A stretch of 64,000 nucleotides of DNA from Hyalella azteca (lineage: Eukaryota > Arthropoda > Malacostraca > Amphipoda > Hyalellidae), in contig NW_025939587.1 in assembly GCF_000764305.2 (NCBI RefSeq), forward strand, positions 62,001 to 126,000. The letters run 5' to 3'. The position numbers and the translations under genes are program-made. Below, one piece after another: positions 45,316 through 58,183 of this stretch (its first letter is position 1; each line of letters begins with the position of its first letter). The notes under the pieces were generated by a model. That model worked only from the letters and a program-made list of their open reading frames with translations. It was not told where the DNA came from and searched no databases.

Positions 45316-46823
45316 ACATGAGAATTCTAGTGTGTTTTGTACTAATGCCTTCAATTTGCACCGTAGCTGTCGAGATGAATGGTAAAGGTTGCCACGGCAA
45401 CGTAATTACTGAGCTCAACACAATAGTGCTGTAGGGTTTCTTTCATTACCTTCTACGCCCTCGCTACAGAATAACATTCTACTGAGCTGCCCAGAGATGT
45501 AGCTGACGCTTTTGTTGTTAAACCTGCTCACAGATAGGATTTGTTTTGAGGGGTTTTTCCACGCTTGTGGTGCAATACAAATGGTTCGTGATGCAAGTCA
45601 TGACTTTGAAATTGTGACGATGAAATTTAGCCTTCTGAGAATTGTGACGAAAATTGTGAGCACGCGTTTCCTTCGGGGAACGTAAGATAAATGAATTACT
45701 GAGACGCATATAGCTAGAAATTCCAATTGATGTTGCGAATTAATTCTAACATTATCACTGAATTTTAGTATGTATGCTTTCATGGATATTGAATGACAGG
45801 CGTTCCAGCATACCTGACCCTTACATGGTCTGCCTCTTCATCAGACCCCAAAAATAACCCAGCGTACTTGATACTTGGTATGTATATCTATTCATCAGAC
45901 CCCAAGAATAAGACCATAAAATAAATGTTCCTGCATAGCTTCCCTTTGGGCTACCACTATAATAGACCCCAGTAACTATACCTTAAGAGAAATGTGGCTT
46001 ATTGTAAGAAAGCCATCGCTTCGCGTCCTGAGGCTGTTTTTTGAATTTTTGAAGATTTCCTTGAATCCTGAGGAGGATGCAACTAACTCAAAGAACCGCC
46101 TTCACTCGTCACTGCATTATCGTACAAGTTTGAATTCACTGATTAATAATAATTGAAATACTTTATTTCAAAACTTTCTTCAATAAAAAATTTTAAATGC
46201 TAAACGTACTGAAATAATGAAATAACACTAATAAACATCAAGACTTTACTGCGTACATTTCATCTTGGTGCCCCTGGATTCAAGTATTGTCATTTGAGGC
46301 TTTGCTATATAAGTACTGAATAAAAATACATAAATAACTAATAATAAACAAATTAAATAAACATTCAGATACATGAAATCCAAACGTTCACAGATATATT
46401 CACAATTACTATTTGCATATTCACATATTCACATCGAATCCTTACTTCGTAGTCCAAGGTTGCCAGATTGTCGTTTTTTTACGGGCAAATTCCGCGATTT
46501 ATTTTTTTTCAATTGCGTTGACTGTCGTTATTAAATTTTAAGAAGTGTAAGAAAAAGGAAAATAGAATTTTTACACGGAAACCTACAAATATACTAGTAT
46601 ATTTTGAGTTAAAGGCTTTTTACGCCTTTTTTGTCCGTGGAACTGGCCGTTTTTCAGACTATCTGACAACCCTGCTTCGTACATACCTCCGCTCCGGCTT
46701 TCTACTCAACAATAATCCTATCACCTAATCCTTCCGTACAATAGCTTTCAGAAAATTTTAAACTAAAATGAAAATTTGAAATTTCGAATACTCAACAATT
46801 TATATAATGATTGAAATAGTACC
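45316..46823. other. Non-genic stretch
   Basis: It includes a degenerate ~55-65-bp repeat at 45785-45975 (core catcagaccccaagaataa) and otherwise AT-rich DNA with short frames. Confidence 0.5.
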
Positions 46824-47003
46824 AAATGCATGGACTGTTTTCACGAGTCTTTTAAATGCAAGGAGTGCATGCACGGATTTTCCAAATGCAAGGAGTGCAT
46901 GCACGGATTTTCTAAATGCATGGAGTGCATGCACGGATTTTCTAAATGTATGGAGTGCATGCACGGATTTTCTAAATGCATGGAGTGCTTGCACAGGTTA
47001 TCT
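46824..47003. repeat. 30-bp minisatellite, 6 copies
   Basis: Units start aaatgcaaggagtgcatgca at 46824, 46854, 46884, 46914, 46944 and 46974; the first and last are the most diverged. The 30-bp period keeps frames open in several phases. One reads KCMECMHGFS repeatedly and superficially resembles a zinc-binding repeat. Confidence 0.93.
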
Positions 47004-47778
47004 AAATTCTGATTGGTGCTAATGATCTACGTTGCATTTCCAGTTATAGCAAAATTTGTGTACGAATTTACCTCATCGGAATTTTTGCCCTAATAAAAAT
47101 CTTCAGAAAATACTGGATGCTTGTCAATTATTTCATCGACGCAAATGCACGCACATAAATCCTGGGATTTGTTAATGCAGGTTATTGCGGATACCATGAA
47201 AAAGAATATTGGATTGTGTAACTTGCTATTGTATTTGCATTTGTGATGGATAGAATTTTACATTTTACTTTACTCATATTTTTTCACAAAAAATTATTCA
47301 GTAGTTGTGTTTAATAGTTTATCCAGACATAGTTTTCTATGATCAGTTCAGTTTACATGTAAGTGATTTCACCTAATTAATATTTTTGTTTCGTTTTTTA
47401 AACCTTTATGCTGGTATAAAAAATTAATTGCAGAGTTCTTTTTTATTTTCAGATATTGATAAGGTTACGTGTACCACTGTCGCTACACTGAAGCTTCTTT
47501 TACCGGACCATTATTTTCGCGTGCAACGACCGCAACTGAATATTTAATTTCGGCCGAATGAGAACCTTACCGAACAAGGCGCCTGTGAAGGGTACTCCAC
47601 ATCCCCTTTCACTTCTCGAAAGAAGACAAGATGCAGGAGCAATACCTTCAATTTTTTACACACCAGTAGCGCTCTCTACGACAATTATTGAGGGAAAAAA
47701 GTCTGTAATAATAGAGGCTCCGACAACCAGCTGAGGCTGCGACCCCGACTCCCTCCCTCTCTCCCTCTAACTACACAG
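47004..47778. other. Non-genic stretch leading to a pyrimidine tract
   Basis: Ends in ccctccctctctccctct at about 47752-47768, the strongest pyrimidine run near an AG (47777-47778) in this part of the window. Confidence 0.4.
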
Positions 47779-48115
47779 AGATGAGGTCAGTGTGCTGCGG
47801 CAAGTAGTAGAGTGAGGGTGTGCAACGTTTGCTCCCTGGACCTCCAGTTTGGTGCGCCAAGAACTCGGGAGTTTATGAAGATTGCCGGATTTTTATACAA
47901 ATTTTGAGCTATGTTAGCATCGACACAAGAATTTTGAAATTTCTCCAAGTTGTTGCAATTAAACATGTGATTTGTGAACGATTAGCTTTAAGGAAACTTA
48001 AAACTTTTCAGTGTTTTGAAGAAATTATACGGCAAAACGAACGGGAACGATACATGGGCTTCATAAATTCCAGCTTGTAATGTGGATTGTGGAATGATTG
48101 CACGAAGTCGATGAG
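47779..48115 (+). other. Possible non-coding or 5' UTR exon
   Basis: A strong polypyrimidine tract followed by CACAG (47774-47778) forms a good acceptor, and GATGAG|GTAAGC at 48110-48121 forms a good donor, giving a 337-bp candidate exon. An 86-codon frame (47820-48080) inside it stops before the donor and has no recognised motif, so a coding role would need a different frame. Chance pairs of such sites are common, and only transcript data would settle it. Confidence 0.15.
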
Positions 48116-50250
48116 GTAAGCATTAATTGTTCGATCTCTTTTTTCAATGCTAAATCCATGGAAATTGAAGGCCTATTGAACACAATAAATCAATTGTTTA
48201 CCTTAAGATTTGCATGCGTTCGCCAGCAGAGACACTTAGGCACGACATAATACAAACGTAACTCCATTTTATTCTCGTCATTATGTTTCGATGGAAGTTT
48301 GGACTCGCGTTAAATCGCTCGAAGATTTGCATGGCTTAGTATGCGACATTTTCTTTCAACGCCGAAAAATATAATTTGTGGCATCGGGAATTTATTCATG
48401 GAATTTAATCTATAATAGATCAGCGGGTGAAGTAAAAATGATAAATCTCATACAAATTTAATTAAAGGGCCAAATTAAATCATTTCTTTTCTTACGTCAT
48501 GTAACTAAAATTTAATTTTGAGAAATGAAACGTTCGAATTTATTGTTGTATAAATTCATTAAGAACGCTCCTGTGGAGAGCCGTCCAATGCTTCTTTCCT
48601 CAATAATGATGTGTATTTTTAAATTTCATTTCAGTACCAACCGAGAAATAGAATAATGAGCGAAGTAGTCACTTGTATCATTATACAATTTTCTCGCAAC
48701 TTTCTACACATTAAGCAACGGTTATTATTTCAACGTAAGTCCATGCATTAGGTTCGTCTAATTTCGTAGGTCTGTGGCCATGTCCACATATACATCGCTG
48801 GTCGCCGTTAGCGATCGAGCTGATATACAGTAAGTTACGGCCCATCTAAGTTACATGTAACTTTCTCGACGACGCCAACGAATACTAGTTGTATACAATG
48901 CCGATAATTCTTTTCACTGGATAGAATAAAATTATGAACATGTGAAACGATAACCAAGTATTTATTTGCTGGGCTTGACAGAAGACACATGTTTTTTATA
49001 CCCGGAATAAGAAACAAATGTCATGGAATCTGCTGGAGCTGATCAACATAAACCTGGCATCGAATTCCATTAAAAAAAATCATCATTAGTCGAAAATGTA
49101 GCATTATTTAAGCTTGACAATATTATCAGTTAGTTGTTGCAATAGGAAATAATTAGGAAAAATCTGTAACTGATTATCAGTCATCAATAACCGTGGTAGA
49201 TTCACTCACATTGCACACCGCTCTTACATGCAACTTTATTGAAAGAAACTTCCTCAGTCAGTCTCATTAAATTCCCGTATAGAAACGCCATCTACAGATG
49301 AGATACATCAAGATATTAAAGTCTTCGTCATTGCATGAATATTTTTAGATTCGAGCTTTCTCAAAGTCAAAGCTAGTTGTTCGTGCTCGTGCTATAGTGT
49401 TTTTAGGTATATTAGGTAGTCGCATGATTTAGCTCTACCATAATATACCACGCCTTGATTGCTATCAAAATAGTATTTAGAGCCAAGTGAAAAATTCGCT
49501 TTGCAAATTACCTGTAAATAATAAATTATTACAGCGGTGCCAAATATTGTCTTCCACAATGCAAAATTGAGTATTTTCAAAATTAATTGAGGATTGTTTT
49601 TATACTGCGTAAAATTTTTAGTAAGAATAGTTGGAAGTCAAGCTAGCTGTTTTAAAAATTTTTTTATTTCGTGTGTGAAAGCAAAAGATCTGATTCGTAA
49701 TTGATCAATTTCTAAAACATTTCTTGGAAGAAACAGATATTTGGATGAGTTGACAGTTGACAACCTGAAACTAATTTACAATTACTAATTTACAATAAGC
49801 TTCTGCCTGTCCTGCCACAGCAGATACACCAAGCTTAGGTATTCCTTGTATTGCTCGTCCAGTAGTATTAAACTTATATATAAATTAGGCTTTTTCTTTT
49901 CTTCTCAAACCTTTCAAGTGGTCGTTCGAGTAACTTGAAGCCCTACACACAGTGTCTTAATGATATCTTAGAAGCCTTTACAGCCAGTTAAGCCCGAAAT
50001 CTGATACCTTGCTGGACCTGTTGCCCGGCGCGCTTTCAGATTCCATGGCTCGACAATCTCTTAGTGAAATCACAGCAATATTTTTAGAGAACGCGGCCGA
50101 GCAAAGGTTATCGTGTAGCAATTGCGTAAGAGTTTCTTGAAGTGGCCACTTGAGGTGTCCTGTTTCACTCTCGCTGTCAGCAGTGGCCGCTATTGCCAGA
50201 CTAGGATGGGCCAAAGGGCGCCCAAGGGAGCGATCCTTTGGCGCGGAGGT
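48116..50250. other. Non-genic AT-rich stretch
   Basis: Only frames of about 60 codons, with no motif or array. Confidence 0.6.
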
Positions 50251-50540
50251 CAACAGTCCCAGCACACGCAGCGGCCGGTCCCCACCAACAGTCCCAATAC
50301 ACGCAGCGGTCCCCACCAACAGTCCCAACACACTAAGCGGTCCCCACCAACAGTCCCAACACACGCAGCGGTCCCCACCAACAGTCCCAACACAAACAGC
50401 GGTCCCCACCAACAGTCCCAACACATGCAGCGGTCCCCACCAACAGTCCCAACACACGCAGCGGTCCCCACCAACAGTCCCAACACACGTAGCGGTCCCC
50501 ACCAACAGTCCCAACACACTAAGCGGTCCCCACCCACCCG
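50251..50540. repeat. 31-bp GC-rich minisatellite, 9 copies
   Basis: Units start caacagtcccaacacacgca at 50251 and then every 31 bp from 50286 to 50503; the first spacing is 35. The units are highly similar. The period is not a multiple of three, so each phase shows all three readings in turn, and frames of 116-179 codons stay open on both strands (Pro/Thr/Gln-rich plus, Trp/Cys/Gly-rich minus). None is supported as a gene. Confidence 0.93.
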
Positions 50541-52387
50541 ACCGCTAAGCTCGCCTCGACAAGGCCCGCGGGGCTCAAGCAAAGAAGTCGAGTAGCGCAA
50601 TTCGAAAAACTTCTTAAGTTATTTTTTAATTGGATTTTTTGGGGTTGATTGATTGTTTTGTGATGATTTTCAAGCGTGGCCAAACTTTCAAAATTTGCTA
50701 AGTCAACGTAAGTATTTACGCTCTATTTTCTAGTCTATGATTGGTGGACTTTGCTTGAAAGGCCGTCAATGATTGGCTGATGAACTTACGATCTCTTAAC
50801 TTTTTTTAAAGTATGGGCCAGGCTTTCCAAAATACAATATTCAAATGATTTAAATGTCTCTATTCATGAGCTTCACAAAAATTGGTAATGTTATTTGTTA
50901 TTAATGCACCAACTTCTATACAGTGTAAAAATGCACCCGCATTCAATTCAAGTGAATTTAAGACTCTTTTTAAAACACATTGAGCAATCAATTTGTCTCT
51001 TTTTAGTGAAAATTTTTCTGTAAAAGTGCAATAATTTAAATATACGTAATCTGAAGACCAATGCAAAAATAATGCTTTCTTTATCTTATCTAAAACTTGT
51101 CACGGGCATGCACTGAATCATCGTGTGTCTGCTACGTCTATATTGTACTATATTTGTCAGAAATTCGTTTACGTGCTCCTTCGATCGAGTATTGACTTTA
51201 TTTAACGGACTGAGAACAGCCTTGGATAGCTAAAATTATTATTCTTTATATTGTGGGCAAGTTGAAAATTTTGTTCCCTGCTATTCGTAACAGAATTACT
51301 TCAGAGAAGATTATATAATTTGAAACGTAATGAATTATTTGTTTCAATTTTCGATTATTTTAGTATCATTGTAGAATTTGAATGATAAATTTAATACACA
51401 TGACGTGTGTGTCACGGCGATGCCTCGAATTCCGCCAATGCTGTGTAAAGTAGCAATCATTTTGTGTATGCTTATCTATAGAGGCAACATATCTATTTAT
51501 AATTACTTCATACCTCATTAGTTATGCATTCAAAAGGAGCACGTACAAATGAAGCAAATACCACATTTTATATAAAACCACAGTCGGTAATTGCAAGTGT
51601 CAACATTTCTGCTCCTGAACAAATAACGCTAATGAGAAGTCCTTTTTCCTGGCAATATACTGCAAGAAAACGTCTTCTGTTTGAGATTACAGGCGTTTTA
51701 TGAGCGGCTAATGAATGGCCAGTGCAAAGCCAAGGATAATTTGGCTGAAGGTTCCACGTAGCACGAACCCTGAGCTGGTGGAGCCCCTGGCCATGCTAAT
51801 GGCTGCGAGCCATGCATGCTGCAGGCGTCATCTCAGTCGCCACATGCAACACGTTCCGCTGAACTTCCTCGTCAAAATGAGGATAATCTCATCGGATGAC
51901 GATGTCCGTGTCGGATAAACCCTCGGATGCAGTATAAAAAATTTCATCCGCTCGATGAATGTTCCGCTTTAATGTACGTCTTGTCATGCAGGTCCGGCGA
52001 AAGCATTTCTATGTTGATTCTTCAATGTAAAGTCGATATGAAATTAAACTTGTCATGGAACGGGTAATATTGGTGTAAAAATAGAACGGTTTTTTCACTT
52101 GGACTGGAAAAGTTTTTAGACTTGATGACAATATTGCCGAGTCATATATAGCTGCCCTACCTAAAGTAAGACATATATAGAAATTGGGTCGAGGTAGCTA
52201 CAGCTGAGCTCCATAGGCCTACCAAGAAATGATTATTGGGTTTGAGCCAAGCCTATGAGTGACAGTCCGGGAATAATCCAATCGATAGCAAATGACGACC
52301 TGCTTCTCGGGATGACGAATGCAAGTGAGTTTGTGCTCTCGGTGATGAACGTTATTCATATATGCTTCTCTATGCGACCTCATTCCC
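50541..52387. other. Non-genic stretch with a GC-richer patch
   Basis: About 51690-51920 is GC-richer, with words such as ctaatgaatggcc and ggataatttgg. A 67-codon frame there is unrecognised. Confidence 0.5.
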
Positions 52388-52657
52388 GGCGACACTTCAT
52401 GTTGGTTAAGATGAGTAATGCTCTGAATTCTCGGCGACACTTCATGTTGATCAAGATGAATAATGCTCTGAATTCTAGGCGACACTTCATGTTGATCAAG
52501 ATGAGTAATGCTCTGAATCCTTGGCGACACTTCATGCTGGTTAAGATGAGTAATGCTCTGAATTCTTGGCGACACTTCATGTTGATCAAGATGAGTAATG
52601 CTCTGAATTCTTGGCGACACTTCATGTTGATTAAGATGAATAATAATCAGAACTCCT
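52388..52657. repeat. 45-bp minisatellite, 6 copies
   Basis: Units start ggcgacacttcatgttgatc at 52388, 52433, 52478, 52523, 52568 and 52613, and contain atgagtaatgctctgaattc. A seventh, decayed unit runs to about 52690. Both strands stay open (15-residue repeats) because 45 is a multiple of three. Confidence 0.93.
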
Positions 52658-52690
52658 GCGACATTTTATGTTCGTCGAGTAACGATGAGT

Positions 52691-53342
52691 AATCCATTCA
52701 TTCGATGCTTCTGGTGGAAAAATTTACATTAGGCCGCCTCTCTGCTCAAAATTTGCCTCGTGGACGAGTTGTTTGGATTAAGTGAAAATTATCAGTAAAT
52801 TTTAAAGAACTTTCTCTATTTCTTAATATTTTATTGGGTAAATTCATGACATCTTCAACAAATTATCTGCAAGTGATATGGTAAAAATTTTCTCTCATTA
52901 TTTGATAGAGTGGCTTTTCATTTTCGCAATGAATTTGGATGGTTCAGGTAGTGACCGATTTTTTTATTTAACAATCTCACTAAAATTACAATACTTCGCC
53001 AGATTATTAATAAGGTTTGATTTTCTAAAGAATATATTCTAGATGAAAATTTATAAAAGAATTTCATTGAAGTTGGACTAATTTTCAACATGTCATCTTT
53101 TCCTTGCAGATACCCTGAGTGTATAGGACGTGTAAGAAGACATCGCGTGTCCCGAGCGCTGCTCGAGTGGACCCGCAACGAATCCACAGCAACTGAGTGA
53201 TATCTGGGACACGGCAACTCATAGACATTCTTTATTGTCCTTCATGGCAGTTTCGCGTCTTTCTCGCTTCGTCTCTAAATCTATCTTTTAACATCTTGGA
53301 GTTTGAGTTGTACTCATTTTGCTTCTATCAACTAATTTTGGA
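52691..53342. other. Non-genic stretch
   Basis: AT-rich. A 99-codon minus frame (52918-53217) is unrecognised and within the chance range. Confidence 0.5.
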
Positions 53343-53580
53343 TTGAAACACTTTCCCTTGTAATCGTGTCTTCCTTATCATCTCGACAGCCTCATAGTCT
53401 TCCAAATCATCCCTTTCCTCTCTTACAATCTCTCTCGGTATTCTTGCACTTGTTCTCATTAAATCTTTTCACTACTCTCATGCTCCCGCTCGCTACTTAT
53501 ACTTCTACTTCTCGTTACTTATACTTACATTATCTTCATACACGGAGCAAGACGCTACACACTCACCAACACTGACCATG
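53343..53580. other. Pyrimidine-rich block
   Basis: Long CT-rich stretch (ccctttcctctcttacaatc, gctacttatacttctacttc) ahead of the candidate exon at 53700-54012. It could hold a splice acceptor or lie upstream of a transcription start, but I cannot fix either. Confidence 0.3.
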
Positions 53581-53825
53581 AACTCGGAGAAACAGAAACA
53601 AACGAGTGTGTGTTAAGCAAATCACCGATAATATCGCCGCTCGTAATGTGTTCATTATAGCGTCGAGACTAGACACCTCCACTCCCAGGCCAGTCATGCA
53701 TGGGAAACTCATTTGTGTTCTTTGTTCTGGCACTTACAACGTGTTCAGTGAACCTAGTCACATTAGCAACGCGTAAGTCTCTTTGCAATGTGAAATATAT
53801 ACGTATGCACTACACTTACACAGCA

Positions 53826-54012
53826 ATGGATAAGTCAAAGTTTTCATCTAACACTTTTATAATAAAAAGAAGGAAACTGTGGCACAGTGAGAAATTTACT
53901 GGGAAGTCGTTTTATTCTTCCATTGCTTCTACAAGATTGTTTAATTCAGCCTACCATTTCCTATTGGTGATTTTCTTCATCGCTGCTCCAATACTGGCCT
54001 CTCCGCACAACG
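53826..54012 (+). CDS. Possible first coding exon of a secreted or membrane protein (partial)
   Basis: I do not recognise the protein. From ATG 53826 (good context: purine at -3 and G after the ATG) the frame gives 62 residues plus one base. A basic amino region is followed near residues 40-58 by a hydrophobic core, FLLVIFFIAAPILA, then SPHN, which looks like a signal peptide ending in an Ala-X-Ala-type site. Immediately after AACG comes GTGAGT (54013-54018), a near-ideal splice donor, splitting the next codon after its first base. Phase-1 introns close behind a signal peptide are a known trend in secreted and cell-surface proteins. The frame is also open upstream to an ATG at 53700, but that start would put a second hydrophobic stretch first. 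No following exon is visible in the 10 kb to the window end. The frame length alone is within chance; the donor position is what raises confidence. Confidence 0.3.
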
Positions 54013-54018
54013 GTGAGT
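54013..54018 (+). other. Candidate splice donor GTGAGT
   Basis: It follows ACAACG directly after a signal-peptide-like reading. It matches the consensus GTRAGT and would make a phase-1 intron. Confidence 0.3.
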
Positions 54019-57000
54019 AGAAGTACAAATTTAGGATTTTAAATTTAGTCTTTAAACTATTGCGGAAATTTTGTGTGAGTTTGCGTGTTATTAGCCTGGG
54101 AATATACTGAAAGGTTAATATTTATTGTTACGTTTAATTACAAATTGAATAGTCTTGACTCCTTCTATTTGTCGATCAAAATAGCAAAATTTATTTCAGT
54201 CTTTTATTTATTCGGTAAAATTTACATGTAATTCAAAAATTAGTATAAATAATATATATATTAGAATTAAATACAATAATCTTATATATTAATTAATTCT
54301 ACAAATTCTTTTAAATTGTACAATTGGAGCGGAATTCATTTTCCTTTTGAAGTTCTATTTGAATGAATTCACTCGTTGTTAGTGTAGATGTTTTTTTTTC
54401 TAAAATGCGATTGTTCTTGGCTAGGTGAAGATCTAAACCGCCATGAACAGTTTTCAATTTATCAGGAATTGATATTATGAGTGACGTCTGGTCAATCTTT
54501 TGTTTTTGAATGCCATATTTTTTTCATTCACGTCAATGTGTTCTAAAAAATATTACCCAAACTACTACTACTTTTGAATGTCGGACTTTTCTATATAATA
54601 GCACTTTTATTATTTTTTTCCATATAAATTTTCTCTGTAATGTTACGTGATTGTGATGCAATGTATAAATTAACTATAATCGTACAAAATTAATTTTCAA
54701 TCATAACCAATCTGCAGTACGTCACATGAGGTTTCAGCAACACTATATATCAGAACTTATTCTGCAAACAACACCTACAGTCAATCGAACACATTTACAT
54801 AATAAATATAAAGTCCCAGCTTTTTTTTATCACAGTACTCTGGTATCACAGTACTTTTTTTTATCACAGTACTATGGCTAGGATAGATTGTTCCATGGTC
54901 GTCTTGATACTAGTGGAACATGCACAACTATAGAGCATTAATCATGCGTTTGCACAATACAGGCTGTCATTGACATAAGCTCCAGCTAGCATTGCTGACT
55001 GATATGAATTATCAGGCTTCAACTGATGTCGCTGCCGCAGCTCTCATCAAAGAACCTCTGATCGACGAGACGTTGAATGATGGGCGGCAAATTTCCCTCT
55101 CTTGCTCAAAGAAGGACTGCAATGAGAGCCATTCTAGTGCCACCTGTGCCATGTATCGTCGTCTGAATATATGAAACATTTCACACGCACTGAGCGTCCC
55201 TTTAAAAAATTTGGTATAGAAGATATATTTTACGGTGATTTTGTCGTCACTGTCACTTTCCTTTGAAAAATCAAATGCACTTGTTGCTTTTTTTTGTTCT
55301 ATTGCATATATTTTTTTGAAGTGACAAATACTTAGCGCCAGCAACACCTACGTTAAAAGTTGGTTTAGAAAGACGAATGTTTTTTAACATTCGTAAGTAC
55401 ATTTGGTATTTACGAACAAACCAATTATCTTGTCATCACCATTAGAAGCAATTTAGTTTACGAAAACAAATGCATTACAATGACTACATCATTGTTTTAT
55501 TAGAAACCAAACCAATTGTGGTCCTTACATTTATCATCACTGCTGTTAAAACTAACATCTAATGTCGGATGATCGTACATTTCATAATTGCAGGAAATAA
55601 AAGTCTTATCAATGACTTAAATTTTATTTCGATAAGTTAGTACTTATAGTTTTTATATTAAGTTAGATTAATGGTGTTTTATGGCCAATATTGACATTTT
55701 GCTTTAAAAATATATGTAGCTCCAATTCGTTTCACGTGCCAAAATGTCCAGATTTGTCCTCCATTCTTTTATTTTCATTGGTCCGTAATAGCTTAAGCGC
55801 CTCGATAGATCACGGGTGATGACAGCTTCTTATGCTGTACAAGTTATGATTTTGCAGCATCGGTACAGACAAACATTTGCGTGCAAAATTAGTTTATTTG
55901 TGTGTCATCGGATGTTTCTCTGATGCAAGGATAACAATCATTCAACAATTATTCATCAGGTTTAGCAAATTTTTAGGTTGCATTACCAGAGAATATTAAA
56001 ACTTTAGAAATTAAATTTTTAATAAATTTATTTCATTATTTGCGTGGAGTATTAAATATGATTTGAAATATTCTAGAAACTTTCCAATTGAATAAAAATT
56101 ATAATTCATTGGAGCACACGATAAAATTCAATTAAATTTCGTTCCTGAACTTGCCTGACAATAAAGAACAGTCAATGGTTGAAATAATTCAACCATGGCT
56201 ATGCTAATGTGATGGCAGTGACTGGGTAAGGGGATTTAGGGCTGATGGCTCCGTGACCGTTGGACAACATCGTCGAGGGTGTCGTGTAGCGAATGGTTTC
56301 ACAGTCACATTACACGCTGCCCTGCCCGCTCTAGCTCACCCTCTAATGCCCCATAACGCCTTTTTTTGCTAATCCTGGCCAGATACAAGAGAAAAATACA
56401 CAGTCTTCCTACCATATATGACAATGGCTCCCCTCTCGCTGTCTATAATTCACTGGTATTGGGTCAGTAGCAACGCCCGCTGCCCTAAATCCTGGCCTCA
56501 AGATAATACCGGGAATAATGCTAGATAATGTGTTAGGAATGACACACGCGTGTGTGATTGATTTACTTATTTGGATCAATGAGTCACTGTGTGTTTGATG
56601 GCTTTGAAATAAACTTGAAGAGTTAGAGATGTATAATTATTCCTTTAAAATATGAATTTATCCGCCGTTAGAATATCCTTGTCAATGTTTGTATATTTCA
56701 AAACTCTATTGTCACATTCTTATCAAAATTTTCATAATAATATCGTAACTCCGTGAAACCCGTCCAGAAAACGTAATAATTTAGTCAAGGCCCGGAATGA
56801 TGTATGTTAAAAACTTGTCCAGCTAATCAAATGAAGCGATCAATGTACAGCGACCTTTGTGTGTCAATTACTGATATTAATTTAGTATAGAGCACGATTG
56901 CTTGTCAGCCACCGGTGATCGTAACTCAATCATTATAAAGCTGTATAAATTGTAGAGCTTTGAAATGAGCCATTTGTGGAACCTAATTAAGCCATAGCAG

Positions 57001-57574
57001 AAACGAAAACTTAAAGGTTGATAAGACATAAATAAGAAGAAGCCATTTAAAGCCCTTTATTTAGCTGCTAAACAATTACTTTATTAAATTATATATTCTG
57101 AAAAATTTCAGCCAATTATCGCTTTCAACCAAGTGACCGAAAATTTCTAGGAATAATTCATAAGTGACCAATTTTTTTTATTTTGTCGAGTATCAAGCAT
57201 TTAAATTTTTGAAATAGGATTACGGAAATGTTTCTAAAGGGTGTCTGTCATCTTAATAATAAATTGCAATCAAGCCATCAACAATTCTTCCAAACAGAAG
57301 ACCAGCCCTCGAAAGCATCCAAATGAGGATAAGGAAGGGGAGCGAGTCTCCCCTCAGATTGGCAATGTTGACACGGTGACCTGGATCACTTCGTCACCTT
57401 ATTGCCTGCTGACACGACACTCGAGGGCAGCTCTCAATGTCGTTACCCTGGATTATTTGGTAGCTTTTTAGTGAGCGGTGACAGGCGAAGTGACACGAGT
57501 AACCAATGTCTTAATGAGCTCACACTTTCGTCACGCGACCTGCGGGTATATGATTGGCCTCTCAAGACTGCATG
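54019..57574. other. Non-genic stretch, possibly intron
   Basis: It includes a short direct repeat of tatcacagtact (54830-54872, three copies between T-runs). Opposed frames at 55012-55347 (minus, 111 codons) and 54992-55174 (plus, 60 codons) overlap and are unrecognised. If the exon at 53826-54012 is real, this is its first intron. Confidence 0.45.
55012..55347 (-). other. 111-codon open frame, unrecognised
   Basis: Non-repetitive reading with a hydrophobic start (MLLALSICHF), a Ser/Asp patch (SKESDSDDK) and an Ala-rich end. There is no domain I can name, no clear splice sites, and an opposing frame overlaps it. A few frames of this length are expected by chance here. Confidence 0.12.
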
Positions 57575-57749
57575 AGTATTGGCTGGCTAAGCAGGACTGG
57601 GGGAAGTGGAGTATTGACAGTCTAAGCAGCACTGGGGGACGTGAAGTATTGGCAGTCTAAGCAGGACTGGGGAAGTGGAGTATTGGCTGTCTAAGGAGGA
57701 CTGGAGGAAGTGAAGTATTGGCTGTCTAAGCAGGACTGGGGGAAGTGTA
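57575..57749. repeat. 35-bp minisatellite, 5 copies
   Basis: Units start gtattggctgtctaagcagg at 57575, 57611, 57646, 57680 and 57715 and end gactgggggaagtgga with small indels (34-36 bp). Confidence 0.9.
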
Positions 57750-57875
57750 ACAAGTCCTACAAAACTTGAAAATTCGACTCCTAAATTAGAACAAATTAGC
57801 TGATTTCTCATTACGTAACGATTAGAAGGCATAAAGCGCGTTTATAAGTCCAATGAAATATAGATACCCGTACCT

Positions 57876-57876
57876 N
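57876..57876. other. Undetermined base (N) between identical tacct words
   Basis: A single N is flanked on both sides by tacct. This resembles the better-supported join at 59733, but the match is only 5 bp. Confidence 0.6.
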
Positions 57877-58183
57877 TACCTGTAACTCTCGTTCCAAATC
57901 AATTCACCAATTTCTATAAGATTTGTGAAGAAGCTGAAAATAGTTTTGAAATTTACTCATATTGTGCGGTGAATAATTGACCAGAGGGAAAAACCATATA
58001 TTAAATCACAGCTGAAATGAAATAGAAGCATCCTGATTGTAAAATTTTATAAAATTGAAGTAGGAGGAGACAACGATAACAGCATTGCACGACGACTCTG
58101 CAAAAAATTTAATACAGAAATTTCAATATATGAGCAAAACTTAGGAACTATAGATAAAAAAGTAAACCAGCTAATTTTTTGGT

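Noticed and set aside
49978..50600. Frames of 116-179 codons rich in Trp/Cys/Gly or Pro/Thr/Gln
   Set aside because: They are readings of a 31-bp minisatellite that is open on both strands. The peptide order simply cycles through the three phases.
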